From Hyalangium ruber (GTDB lineage Bacteria; Myxococcota; Myxococcia; Myxococcales; Myxococcaceae): a DNA stretch of 64,000 bases. The notes under the pieces were generated by a model, which had not been told where the DNA came from, made no database searches, and worked only from the letters and a program-made list of their open reading frames with translations. How positions within the stretch are numbered: the stretch's first letter is position 1; each line of letters begins with the position of its first letter. The translations under genes were made by a program, and so were the position numbers. Positions 25,763 through 34,519 of the stretch are shown one piece after another. The stretch is from NCBI RefSeq assembly GCF_034259325.1, contig NZ_JAXIVS010000008.1, positions 310,001 through 374,000 of the forward strand, in the 5' to 3' direction.

Positions 25763-27501
25763 GCATGCCTCTGCACCCCGCCACCCGCAGCCGCGAGGGC
25801 TTCCTGGGCCAGCTCTTCGCGGGGAAGCTCCGCTGGGACCTCGTCCGCGCGTTCCCCGAACAGGATCCGGAGGAGCGGCGGCAGGGGGATGTCGTCATCG
25901 CCGAGGTCGAGCAGTTCCTGAGAGAGCACGTGAACCCGGACGAGGTAGAGCGCACGGGGCGGATCTCCCCGGAGCTGCGGGAGGCCCTGCGCGCGCGGGG
26001 CTACTACAAGCTCCAGGCAGCGCGGGAGTTGGGGGGCCGAGGGCTCTCCATGATGAACACCTTCCGCGTCATCGAAGTCGTGATGAGCTGGAGCCTCCCG
26101 GTCGGTTACACGCTGGCCATCCACAGTGGCCTGGGCGCGGGCGCCATCATCGAGGCGGTCCAGTCCGGTCCGCTCCGGGACTATGTCCGCGCCCGGATGG
26201 CCGAGGGGGCCATCTCCGGCTGGGCCGACACCGAGCCCGCCGGGGCCTCCGTGCGGCGCGCGTCCACCACCGCCGTGCCCACGGAAGATGGGACGGCCTA
26301 TGTCCTGAACGGCGAGAAGGTCTACATCGGCAACGGGTCCATCGCGGATCTGCTGAACGTCACCGCCACGCTCTGCGAAGGCGGCAAGGAGCAGATCAGC
26401 CTCTTCTTCGTGGAGACGACGAGCCCCGGCTTTCGAGTGCGGGCCGAGCACGGGCTGATGGGCCTGCGCGGGCTGCCCATCGCCGCGCTGAGCTTCGACA
26501 ACGTGCGGGTGCCGAAGGAGCGGATGCTGGCGATGTCGCAGGAGCACTGGCGGAACACGCCGCTGCTGGAGCCCCTCAGCGCCCTGGGCCGCATGTACAT
26601 CATCGTGGGAGCGTCCCTGGCGCTCTCCAAGAAGTGCCTCCAGTGGTCGCGTGAGTACCTCCACCGGCGCCTGGCCCAGGGGCGCGCGCTCGGCGACTTC
26701 GATGAGATCCAGCGGCTGGTCTCCACCACCGCGTCCGAGGTCTTCGCCATGGAGAGCGTGTCCCGGTGGAACCTCACGGGCGTGACGGCGGACAACCTGC
26801 CCGTGCGCTGGTTCGAGCACGTGGCGGCCAAGAACATCGCCTCGCTGGCGTGCGCGCGCGTCGTGGACCGGACCCTGTCGCTGCTCGCCGCCGAGGGCTA
26901 CGAGACGTCAGAGAGCAAGGCGGCCCGGGGCATGGTTCCGGTTCCGCTGGAGCGCGCCCTGCGCGACGCCCGAGCCTTCCGCGTGGCGGGCGGCGTGGAC
27001 TTCCTCGTGGACCACAAGGCCGCGCGGGAGGGGCTCTTCTCCCTCTACTACCCGGCGCCCGCGCATGCCGCGGAGCTCGAGGCTCCCCCCGCGCCCCTTC
27101 CCGTGGAGGAGCACCTGTCGGCCCGCAACCGCGAGCACCTCCAGAGCACGGCCCAGGAGGTCCACCGGCTCGCACGGAAGAGCCTGGAGCTGTCGCGCCG
27201 CTACCCGGACGCGGGCGTGCTCTACGCGCGTGAGCGGACGCTCATCCTGCTCAACCAGATCTGCAACGAGCTGTTCACCATGTCCGTCACGCTGGCCCAC
27301 GCCTCGGCCCTGGCCGCGCGAGGCCAGCCGCACGCCGGCGAGCTGGCGGACATCTACTGCACCGCCGCGCGGTACCGCCTGGACGATCTCTGGCGGCAGA
27401 CCGACGCCGAGACGGAGCCGGACTTCGCGGGGGTGAGCGCCCGCTGGCTGTCCGGAGGCGAGCTCGATTTCCTGCTGTGCGACGTGGTCACCCGGCCGTG
27501 A
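25759..27501 (+). CDS. Acyl-CoA dehydrogenase, long form, in the NRPS/PKS operon
   Basis: 580 residues, overlapping the thioesterase stop (ATGA). An acyl-CoA dehydrogenase fold is clear: N-terminal helices (about 40-160), FAD-binding middle strand (GWADTEPAGAS, later VLNGEKVYIGNG), the GLRGLPIAALSFDNVRVP signature (about 235-255) and the C-terminal helical domain (LLAAEGYET, then PLERALRDARAF). About 140 extra C-terminal residues make it resemble the longer VLCAD/FadE class rather than the 380-residue short-chain enzymes. The family oxidises acyl thioesters to alpha,beta-enoyl thioesters with FAD. In this operon it could desaturate a carrier-bound intermediate or make an unusual starter or extender. 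It ends 9 bases before the convergent amidohydrolase. Confidence 0.9.
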   Translation: MSMPLHPATRSREGFLGQLFAGKLRWDLVRAFPEQDPEERRQGDVVIAEVEQFLREHVNPDEVERTGRISPELREALRARGYYKLQAARELGGRGLSMMNTFRVIEVVMSWSLPVGYTLAIHSGLGAGAIIEAVQSGPLRDYVRARMAEGAISGWADTEPAGASVRRASTTAVPTEDGTAYVLNGEKVYIGNGSIADLLNVTATLCEGGKEQISLFFVETTSPGFRVRAEHGLMGLRGLPIAALSFDNVRVPKERMLAMSQEHWRNTPLLEPLSALGRMYIIVGASLALSKKCLQWSREYLHRRLAQGRALGDFDEIQRLVSTTASEVFAMESVSRWNLTGVTADNLPVRWFEHVAAKNIASLACARVVDRTLSLLAAEGYETSESKAARGMVPVPLERALRDARAFRVAGGVDFLVDHKAAREGLFSLYYPAPAHAAELEAPPAPLPVEEHLSARNREHLQSTAQEVHRLARKSLELSRRYPDAGVLYARERTLILLNQICNELFTMSVTLAHASALAARGQPHAGELADIYCTAARYRLDDLWRQTDAETEPDFAGVSARWLSGGELDFLLCDVVTRP

Positions 27502-27510
27502 GGCCGGGGT

Positions 27511-28836
27511 TCAGCGCGAGGGAGCAGGGGAGGGCGGCACCGCGTCGTTGCGGTGAATGACGCCCTCCTTCATCACGAAGAAGACCTTCTGGGTGGCGCG
27601 GATGTCCTGGAGGGGATTGCCGGGCACGGCGACGACGTCCGCCAGCTTCCCCGGCTCCAGCGTCCCCAGCGTATCCGACACGCCGAGCAGCTCCGCCGCG
27701 TTCACCGTGGCGGTGCGCAGCGCCTCGGCGGGCGGCATGCCCGCTTCCACCAGCAGCGCGAACTCCTCCGCGTTGCGCCCATGGACGAACACGCCTGCGT
27801 CCGTGCCGAAGGCGATGCGCACCTTGAGGGCAATCGCCTTGCGCAGCACCTGCTCCCGCCGCTGGTTCACCGCGCGGAGCTTGAGGACGCTTTCCGGCGG
27901 CAGGTTGCCTTGCTCCGCCAGCTCCTTCACCCCGTAGAAGGCGAGGGTCGTGGGTACGTACCAGGTGCCCTTGCGCTTCATCAGCTCCAGGCCCTCGTCG
28001 TCCAGCAGGGTGCCGTGCTCGAGGGAGTCCGCGCCCGCGCGGATGGCGCGCTTGGCTCCCTCCGCGCCGTGGGCGTGCGCGGCCACCTTGCGCCGGTGCG
28101 CGTGGGCCTCGTCCACCACCGCGTCCAGCTCCGCCTGGGTGAGCTGCGGCGCATCGGCGTCCGCGTTGAAGCTCATGACGCCTCCCGTGGCGCACACCTT
28201 GATGAGGTCGGCGCCGTACTTGAGGGTCTCGCGCACGCGGGCGCGCAGCGCGTCCGGGCCATCCGCCACGCCGGGGCTCGCATCCCGGGCCAGCAGTCCC
28301 TTGCGCCACGAGTTGCCGTAGTCACAGTGCCCGCCCGTGGAACTCAGGCTGGACGCCGCCGCGAGGATGCGCGGCCCCACCACGGTGCCGCGCGCGATGG
28401 CGTTGCGCAGGCCCACGTCGATGAAGTCCTCCGCGCCCAGGACGCGCACCGTGGTGAAGCCCGCCATCAGCGTCTTGCGCGCGAAGGGCAGCGTGTCCAG
28501 CGTGAGTTCGGGGATCGTGCGCTGGAAGCCGTCGATGAGGTCCTTGCGCCAGTCGGGTCCGGGCTCCACGGTCAGGTGCGTGTGAGCATCCATGAAGCCC
28601 GGCAGCAACGTGGCATCGCCCAGCTCCACCACCTTCGCGCCCTCCGGCACGGGCGCCTTCGGTCCCACGCCCAGCACCTTTCCCTCGGCTACCACCACCA
28701 CGCCCGGGGTGACGAGCTTCCCCGTCTTCGCGTCGAAGAGGCGCGCGGCCTTGAGGACGTGGACCGGCTGGGAAGGCTCGGCGGCGGCAGCGGACAGGGA
28801 CAGCAGGAGAGGACCCAGGAGGAGGACGCGTCGCAT
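27511..28836 (-). CDS. Exported metal-dependent amidohydrolase
   Basis: A 441-residue amidohydrolase of the imidazolonepropionase/prolidase-like group. The start at 28836 is chosen over the long open frame because it begins a signal peptide (RVLLLGPLLLSLSAAAA). The metal ligands are visible: HTH in GFMDAHTHLTVEP, a metal-bridging lysine in DLIKVCATGG, histidines in KVAAHAHGAEG and SLEHGT, and the aspartate in IAFGTDAGVF. Family members hydrolyse C-N bonds, for example Xaa-Pro dipeptides or N-acyl amino acids, in the periplasm or outside. It is convergent with the NRPS/PKS operon and divergent from the PLD gene at 28939. Confidence 0.9.
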   Translation of the reverse strand: MRRVLLLGPLLLSLSAAAAEPSQPVHVLKAARLFDAKTGKLVTPGVVVVAEGKVLGVGPKAPVPEGAKVVELGDATLLPGFMDAHTHLTVEPGPDWRKDLIDGFQRTIPELTLDTLPFARKTLMAGFTTVRVLGAEDFIDVGLRNAIARGTVVGPRILAAASSLSSTGGHCDYGNSWRKGLLARDASPGVADGPDALRARVRETLKYGADLIKVCATGGVMSFNADADAPQLTQAELDAVVDEAHAHRRKVAAHAHGAEGAKRAIRAGADSLEHGTLLDDEGLELMKRKGTWYVPTTLAFYGVKELAEQGNLPPESVLKLRAVNQRREQVLRKAIALKVRIAFGTDAGVFVHGRNAEEFALLVEAGMPPAEALRTATVNAAELLGVSDTLGTLEPGKLADVVAVPGNPLQDIRATQKVFFVMKEGVIHRNDAVPPSPAPSR

Positions 28837-28938
28837 GAGGCGCTCATTGTGGCAGAAGGCGGACGCCGAGAGTTTGACCCGTCTCGGAAAGGTGGCGAAG
28901 TAGCGAGTTCCTGCTCGATCTTCCTCGCTAGGGCTCCG

Positions 28939-30309
28939 ATGGAATTCTATTTCTCGTGCGATGCCTGCCGTTCGACCTACACCATGCGTGTCAACGCGCC
29001 GGCCAGTTGCGGGCAGTTCGGTTGCGAGCCCAGAAAACACCGAAAGCTGAACCTCCTGCCCTACTACGATTCCACCACCCAGACGCGGCAGCTCGTGACG
29101 CTTCAAGAGTCGGGATTGCCGAACCTGCCCATGCTCCAGGGGTTGCCGTACGAGGTCCGCTTCCTCATCGCGCAGTGTCTGGACTTCCCAACGATGGCGA
29201 AGATGGCGGTCCTCTCCAAGGCGACGCTGAAGATCGTTCGGCCCATCCTCCAGGGGCTCGTCAACGCTTACGGCGTCAGCACCTACCAGGGCGCTCAGGC
29301 ATTCTCCTCGGCGCTGACGACGTCATCCTACGGTGCAACCCAGTCGCTGATGGCCTTCGATCAGGTCGACTTCTCGCGATTGAGGGCGCTCGTGGGCACT
29401 CCACCGGGACTCACGGTGGCCTACGGCAGCGTGGGCAAGGGGGACAGTAGAGGCATGACGACCAAGGAGGTCGTGCCGGTCGGCGGCAAGATGCACAACA
29501 AGTTCGCCGTGTTCAGGATGCCCACCGGCAACTATGTGACCTTTACCGGCTCGCCCAACATCTCGAAGGGCGCGATGACGGGCTTGAACGTCGAGTCAGC
29601 CCTCGTCATCGACGGGCCTCAAGTCGGGTATTTGTTCAAGCAGTACCATGGCCTGCTGATGGGCAATCCCACGCAGGAAGCCCTCCGCGCCTTCGGCCAG
29701 GGAGTGAACGCACTCAACGCGAGCGGCGGTCCCGTGCGAATCGCGTTCGCGCCCTTTCAGAACGTCGCGGACTTCGTGGCGGCGGAGATCGCCGGAGCGG
29801 ACAGCGTGCTCGTCCGCATGTTCCTCATCAGCCCGAAGTACAAGATCGCGAAGGCCGGCGATGGCAGCGATCCGAGCCAATATGACGAGCCCTTCCTCAA
29901 CTCCCTCATCACACTGTCGAAGGCGGGGGCCTCGGTCTGCGTGGTGTTGGACCGCAACAACTATGACAACACCCAGAAGAAGACCGGTTTCGTGGGAGAC
30001 GCGGCGAAATACGTCACCGCCTTTGCGCCCAAAGCAAAGTTCTATGTCGAGACCGGGTTCCAGATGACCAAGCGTGGCCCGATCGGCATCATGCACGACA
30101 AGCTCATCCTCGTGAGGAAGGGGACGCGCTACAAGGTGCTGCTCGGGAGCTCTGGAATGACGACGAACAACTATGACCAGAGCAATTACGAGAATATGAT
30201 CGCGCTCGATGGGCAGGGCGCCTACGAGCACTTCCTGCAGTTGCACAATTCCGGGTGGCGGGAGGAGGCCGTGATCCCTGATAGCTTCTCGAAGAAGTGG
30301 AAGCTCTGA
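28939..30309 (+). CDS. Phospholipase D-like protein with zinc-ribbon and F-box-like segments
   Basis: 456 residues, no signal peptide. Residues 7-29 hold CxxC and CxxxxC pairs resembling a zinc ribbon (FSCDACRS, then CGQFGC). Residues 69-105 begin LPYEVRFLIAQCLDF and end with SKATLKIV; this matches the eukaryotic F-box pattern (LPxE, then VSK). The remainder has two PLD-type HxK catalytic motifs, MHNKFAVF (His186) followed by FTGSPNIS, and MHDKLILV (His386) followed by LLGSSGMT. Two HxK halves are what a PLD-superfamily phosphodiesterase or nuclease needs. The gene stands alone and has somewhat lower GC than neighbours. Cellular role unknown; the F-box call is pattern recognition only. Confidence 0.75.
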   Translation: MEFYFSCDACRSTYTMRVNAPASCGQFGCEPRKHRKLNLLPYYDSTTQTRQLVTLQESGLPNLPMLQGLPYEVRFLIAQCLDFPTMAKMAVLSKATLKIVRPILQGLVNAYGVSTYQGAQAFSSALTTSSYGATQSLMAFDQVDFSRLRALVGTPPGLTVAYGSVGKGDSRGMTTKEVVPVGGKMHNKFAVFRMPTGNYVTFTGSPNISKGAMTGLNVESALVIDGPQVGYLFKQYHGLLMGNPTQEALRAFGQGVNALNASGGPVRIAFAPFQNVADFVAAEIAGADSVLVRMFLISPKYKIAKAGDGSDPSQYDEPFLNSLITLSKAGASVCVVLDRNNYDNTQKKTGFVGDAAKYVTAFAPKAKFYVETGFQMTKRGPIGIMHDKLILVRKGTRYKVLLGSSGMTTNNYDQSNYENMIALDGQGAYEHFLQLHNSGWREEAVIPDSFSKKWKL

Positions 30310-30363
30310 TCGGGTGGAACGCAGGGCTCCTCTCGCGAAACGGTTTTGATGGTCGAGGCGGGT

Positions 30364-30843
30364 TCAGCGCTTCTTGGATCGCGCTGCCCGCGGTTGCTCG
30401 GGTGGAGGCTGGGCGTTCTCGAGCTTGGAAAGCCGCTCGCCAAGCTCCTTGCGCCAGGCGGCTTGGGTGCGCGCGTTCTCTCGCTGCTGCTCGTAGATGA
30501 GCGCCAGCGAGTCGAGGATGGCCTCGTTGAACTCCACCTGCTTGCGCATCATCTCGTTGATGAAGGGCTGGAACGCCTTGCGGAAGGCGCGCTTGGCCAG
30601 CACCAACGCTGGCCCCACCACGGGCCGGTGCGAGCTGGGAGGATCCGCGTAGCGCGTGTCCTTCTTCTGGCGCGGCGCCTCCAGGATGGGCGGCCACTCG
30701 GCCTCCGTGGGTGCCCGCTCGGTGCGCTCCAGGCTGGCCCGCAGGGCGTCGCGCGCCTCGGAGGAGGGGGAAGGCAACCGCTCCGTCGCCGCCGAGACCG
30801 TCTCCGCGAGGGCCGGATCACACAAGAGTTCATCCGCGCGCAT
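30364..30843 (-). CDS. Small coiled-coil protein coupled to a glycosyltransferase gene
   Basis: A 159-residue hypothetical protein. The N-terminal 65 residues are low-complexity and acidic/Pro-Ser-rich; the central part (FRKAFQPFINEMMRKQVEFN to ERLSKLEN, about 85-140) is a long amphipathic helix likely to form a coiled coil; the tail is basic (PRAARSKKR). Its start overlaps the end of the upstream glycosyltransferase gene by 14 bases, indicating translational coupling. I do not recognise the family; a scaffold role for the polysaccharide machinery is inference from context. Confidence 0.72.
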   Translation of the reverse strand: MRADELLCDPALAETVSAATERLPSPSSEARDALRASLERTERAPTEAEWPPILEAPRQKKDTRYADPPSSHRPVVGPALVLAKRAFRKAFQPFINEMMRKQVEFNEAILDSLALIYEQQRENARTQAAWRKELGERLSKLENAQPPPEQPRAARSKKR

Positions 30844-32458
30844 GGGTTTCTCCTGAGCGACGAAGGGCCGCTACCAGACGGCGGCTGGCCTCTTCGACCG
30901 CTCCCGTCTCCAGAGGAATGAGCCTCGCTCCCAGCTCCCGAGCCTCCGCTGGCGCCGAGGCCTCATGCACCGCCCACGCGTGCTCGCGGACATGGGGCAG
31001 GGCATGGCGCGCCACCTCCGTTCCCGCGCCGAGGAACACCGTCGGGGCGGTGGAGTGCCGCACGGCCATCTCCAGGGACGAGGAGCCCGGCAGCGGCCAG
31101 GCCTCCGCCGCGTCGAGCGGCAGCGGCTGGTCGGGGCTGAAGTGCCAGACGGAGGTGTCTCCCTCCGACACCACGCGAGGACCCTTGGAGAGCAGGGGCG
31201 TGTTGGGGCTCAGCGTCAGCACGCGCGCCTGGGGGAGCTGCTCGGCCACCTTGCGCGCCAGCAGGGACATGGGCGCGTGCGGGTGGCTGAGGTACCCCGG
31301 ACACACGAGGTTGAGCCCCGTGGCGTCGTTGGCCACGGGGTAGGGGACCGGCGTGCCCTCCAGCAGCGGCCGCAGGGCCTCGCGCACCCGCTCGGCCACC
31401 GCCTCCTGCCCCAGGGACTCCAGCCGCGTCCGCTGTCCGGCGAGCACCTTCTTCCGCAGCGAGGGCTCTCGCTCCAGCACCGCGAGCAGTTGGGCCACCG
31501 CCTCGGGCTCCCGCGTTCGCGTGGCCAGCCCCGCGCCGCCCATCGTCTCGGGCACCGCCGCCGCGCCGTACGCCACCACCGGCACCTCGCGCTCCATCGC
31601 CTCCAGCAGCGGCACCCCGAAGCCCTCGTGCCGACTCATCGAAAGGTACGCCGTCGCTACCGCGTAGCACGCCGACAACTGCGAGGCGCTCACCCGGCCC
31701 AGCAGGTGGATGCGCTCGGCGCCCAGCAGCTCCTTCACCCCGTGGAGGTACGTCCCATAGGGCGTCTCCCGGTTGAGGTAGCCCGCGATCAGCAGCCGGC
31801 TGCGCGGCTGGTAGAGCCGCTGGTAGGCCGCGAACACCCGCATCACATCGTCGATGCGCTTGCTCGGCACCGCGCGCCCCACGAAAAGGATGTTCACACA
31901 CCCGTCGTCGAACTCCGCCTGGAACGTCGGATCCGGCGGCGCGTGGAACGCCTTCCAGTCCAGCGCGAAGGGCAGCACCGCCACACGCGGGAAGCCCGCC
32001 GCCGTCAGCTCCTCGGCGCTGAAGTGCGAGTAGGCGAACGCCGCCTCCACATGCGGCCGCAGCGCCAGCAGCTCCTCCCGGGCCGCCTGGCACGCCGCCG
32101 CCACCTTCCGGTCGAAGCCCTCGAAGAGCGGGGCCGGCGTCACGTTGTGGTACACGAGCACCTTGCGCCCCGGCCCTCGGGCGATCCGCGGCACCTGCCG
32201 GGACTCGAAGCTGTGGTGGATGAGGAGCACCGAGTCCTCGTCCGCCTCCTTGGGCCAATCCTCCGCGGGGCGCACCTGGGCGCGGCACTCCTCGTCCCAC
32301 TGGTCGGCGTACACCTCCGAGGTGTAACCCCACCCTCGAAAGAGGGCCTGCAGGTAGCGCACCTGGTTGCCCACCGCGTCGCCCCAGGCGAGCCGGGGCA
32401 GCATCTGGTGGATGGCGCGGGCTGGCGACGGCCCGCTGGGACGCCTGCTTCTGCTCAT
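30830..32458 (-). CDS. GT4-family glycosyltransferase
   Basis: 542 residues from the start at 32458, though the frame is open to 32494. Residues about 10-375 form a GT-B glycosyltransferase: acceptor-side motifs LIHHSFES and VLVYHNVTP, then NILFVGRAVPSKRID and the nucleotide-sugar site SRHEGFGVPLLEAMEREVPV (the E-x7-E region) of family GT4. The C-terminal 165 residues are an additional domain I cannot name. It is cytoplasmic and should transfer a sugar from a nucleotide donor. It is divergent from the rhamnose operon at 32566, so a rhamnosyl or surface polysaccharide role is plausible. Confidence 0.88.
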   Translation of the reverse strand: MSRSRRPSGPSPARAIHQMLPRLAWGDAVGNQVRYLQALFRGWGYTSEVYADQWDEECRAQVRPAEDWPKEADEDSVLLIHHSFESRQVPRIARGPGRKVLVYHNVTPAPLFEGFDRKVAAACQAAREELLALRPHVEAAFAYSHFSAEELTAAGFPRVAVLPFALDWKAFHAPPDPTFQAEFDDGCVNILFVGRAVPSKRIDDVMRVFAAYQRLYQPRSRLLIAGYLNRETPYGTYLHGVKELLGAERIHLLGRVSASQLSACYAVATAYLSMSRHEGFGVPLLEAMEREVPVVAYGAAAVPETMGGAGLATRTREPEAVAQLLAVLEREPSLRKKVLAGQRTRLESLGQEAVAERVREALRPLLEGTPVPYPVANDATGLNLVCPGYLSHPHAPMSLLARKVAEQLPQARVLTLSPNTPLLSKGPRVVSEGDTSVWHFSPDQPLPLDAAEAWPLPGSSSLEMAVRHSTAPTVFLGAGTEVARHALPHVREHAWAVHEASAPAEARELGARLIPLETGAVEEASRRLVAALRRSGETHARG

Positions 32459-32565
32459 CGAAACGCGTCTACCTCCGCATCGCCACGCGCACAAGGTTAC
32501 CTTGACGTCACGGAGCCGCTTCGATAGTCAGGCCGCCTCTATCCGGTTTCCCTGGGCAAGTCGAA

Positions 32566-33585
32566 ATGAACGTCCTGGTTACAGGGGGTTGCGGCTTCAT
32601 CGGCTCCAACCTCGTGAAGTATCTGCGCAAGAACCGCCCCGACTGGAAGATCGTCAACCTCGACAAGCTCACGTACGCGGGCAACCTCGAGAACCTCTCC
32701 GAGTTCGAGGGCGATCCCAAGCACGTCTTCGTCCGGGGTGACATCGGCAATCAGGAGCTCGTCGAGCACCTGATGGCGCAGCACTCCATCGACGCGGTGA
32801 TGCACCTGGCCGCCGAGAGCCACGTGGACCGCTCCATCCTCGGTCCCGAGGTGTTCGTCGCCACCAACGTGCTCGGCACCCAGCGCCTGCTGGAGGCCTC
32901 GCGCTCGCGCGGCATCAAGCGCTTCCTCATGGTCTCCACCGACGAGGTGTACGGCTCGCTGGGACCCACGGGCGCCTTCACCGAGCAGTCGCCGCTGCAG
33001 CCCTCCAGCCCGTACTCGGCCTCCAAGACGAGCTCGGACCTGGTGGCCCTGGCCTATCACCACACCTTCGGTATGGACGTGGTGGTGACGCGCTGCTCGA
33101 ACAACTACGGGCGCTACCAGTTCCCCGAGAAGCTCATCCCCCTCATGGTGGTCAACGCGCTGCATGACAAGCCGCTGCCGGTGTACGGCGACGGCGCCAA
33201 CGTGCGCGACTGGCTGCACGTGGAGGACCACTGCGCCGCCCTCACGCTCGCGCTGGAGAAGGGCAAGGCCGGCGAGGTCTACAACATCGGCGGCGGGGCC
33301 GAGCGCAAGAACATCGAGATCGTCAAGGCGATCCTCAGCCTGGTGGGCAAGCCCGAGACCCTCATCAAGTACGTGAAGGACCGTCCGGGCCACGACCGGC
33401 GCTACGCCATCGATCCGACGAAGATCAAGCGGGAGCTGGGCTGGAGCCCCTCGCAGACCTTCGAGCAGGGCCTGGCCGAGACGGTGAAGTGGTACGTGGA
33501 GAACCGGAGCTGGTGGGAGCGGGTGACGAGCGGCGCCTACCGCCAGTACTTCGAGACCCAGTACCGCGCCCGCCTCAAGGGTTAG
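32566..33585 (+). CDS. rfbB: dTDP-glucose 4,6-dehydratase
   Basis: 339 residues. An extended SDR with NAD-binding TGGCGFIGSN at the N-terminus, the TDEVYG motif (Thr, Asp and Glu are the dehydratase triad) and the catalytic YSASK. It converts dTDP-D-glucose to dTDP-4-keto-6-deoxyglucose, the second step of dTDP-L-rhamnose synthesis. It is the first gene of a four-gene operon whose order is B-D-A-C. The length is normal for the family. Confidence 0.97.
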   Translation: MNVLVTGGCGFIGSNLVKYLRKNRPDWKIVNLDKLTYAGNLENLSEFEGDPKHVFVRGDIGNQELVEHLMAQHSIDAVMHLAAESHVDRSILGPEVFVATNVLGTQRLLEASRSRGIKRFLMVSTDEVYGSLGPTGAFTEQSPLQPSSPYSASKTSSDLVALAYHHTFGMDVVVTRCSNNYGRYQFPEKLIPLMVVNALHDKPLPVYGDGANVRDWLHVEDHCAALTLALEKGKAGEVYNIGGGAERKNIEIVKAILSLVGKPETLIKYVKDRPGHDRRYAIDPTKIKRELGWSPSQTFEQGLAETVKWYVENRSWWERVTSGAYRQYFETQYRARLKG

Positions 33586-33607
33586 CCCTCACCGCCGGAG
33601 TACGCGC

Positions 33608-34519
33608 ATGCGCTTTGTCGTCACGGGTTCCAACGGGCTGGTCGGCAGCCGCGTCTGCGCGCTGCTGGAGCAGGGCGGCCACCAGGTGGTGGGGCTCGGT
33701 CGGGGCGCTCAGCGTACCCAGGGCGCGCTGCGCTACATCGGGGTGGACCTGACGCTCGAGGCGGACGTGCTCAACGCCATCGAGTCGGCCACCCCGGACG
33801 TCATCATCCACACCGCCTCCATGACGGAGGTGGACGCGTGCGAGAAGAACCCCGAGGCCGCCTACGCGGCCAACGTCACCGCCGCCGCCGCGGTGGCCAA
33901 GGGCGCGCGCAAAGTGGGGGCGCACCTCGTCCACGTCTCCACGGACTACGTCTTCGACGGCCACAATGGGCCCTATGACGAAGAGGCCCTGCCCAACCCG
34001 CGCGGCGTCTACGCCGTCACCAAGCTCATGGGCGAGCATGCCGCGCGCGTCTTCGTGCCCAACGCGGCCATCGCCCGCACGGCGGTGGTGTTCGGCTGGC
34101 CGGCGGCGGGGCGCCCCAACTTCGGCGCGTGGCTGGTGGGCGCGCTGGAGAAGAAGCAGCCGCTGAAGCTCTTCGAGGATCAGTTCGTCTCGGCGAGCCT
34201 GGCCGACAGCGTGGCGGCGATGGTGGCCGAGCTGGGCGAGCGCAAGCTGGGCGGCATCTGGAACACTTGCGGCGGCGAGGTGGTCAACCGCGTCGCCTTC
34301 GGGCAGGCGCTGTGCCAGGTGTTCGGGTTCGACGCCAGCCTGATTACTCCCAGCAAGCTGGCGGACCTGAAGCTGCCCAGCCCCCGGCCGCTGCACAGCG
34401 GACTCAAGGTGGACAAGGCTCGTGCCCAGTTGAAGGCCAAGCCCCTGGCGCTCTCCGAGGCGCTCTCCCGGTTTCATGCGGCGTGGAAGGCCGGGGCCAC
34501 GCCCTCTCGAGGTGGATGA
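33608..34519 (+). CDS. rfbD: dTDP-4-dehydrorhamnose reductase
   Basis: 303 residues. An SDR with the NADPH-binding [19 protein letters not shown] and the active-site YAVTK. It reduces dTDP-4-keto-L-rhamnose to dTDP-L-rhamnose, the last step of the pathway. It begins 23 bases after rfbB, with GGAG upstream, and its TGA stop overlaps the start of rfbA. Confidence 0.95.
   Translation: MRFVVTGSNGLVGSRVCALLEQGGHQVVGLGRGAQRTQGALRYIGVDLTLEADVLNAIESATPDVIIHTASMTEVDACEKNPEAAYAANVTAAAAVAKGARKVGAHLVHVSTDYVFDGHNGPYDEEALPNPRGVYAVTKLMGEHAARVFVPNAAIARTAVVFGWPAAGRPNFGAWLVGALEKKQPLKLFEDQFVSASLADSVAAMVAELGERKLGGIWNTCGGEVVNRVAFGQALCQVFGFDASLITPSKLADLKLPSPRPLHSGLKVDKARAQLKAKPLALSEALSRFHAAWKAGATPSRGG

Noticed and set aside
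27553-28938. Open frame leading into the PLD protein, antisense to the amidohydrolase
   Set aside because: The real amidohydrolase fills it on the other strand; the PLD homology and N-terminal cysteines begin only at the ATG at 28939.
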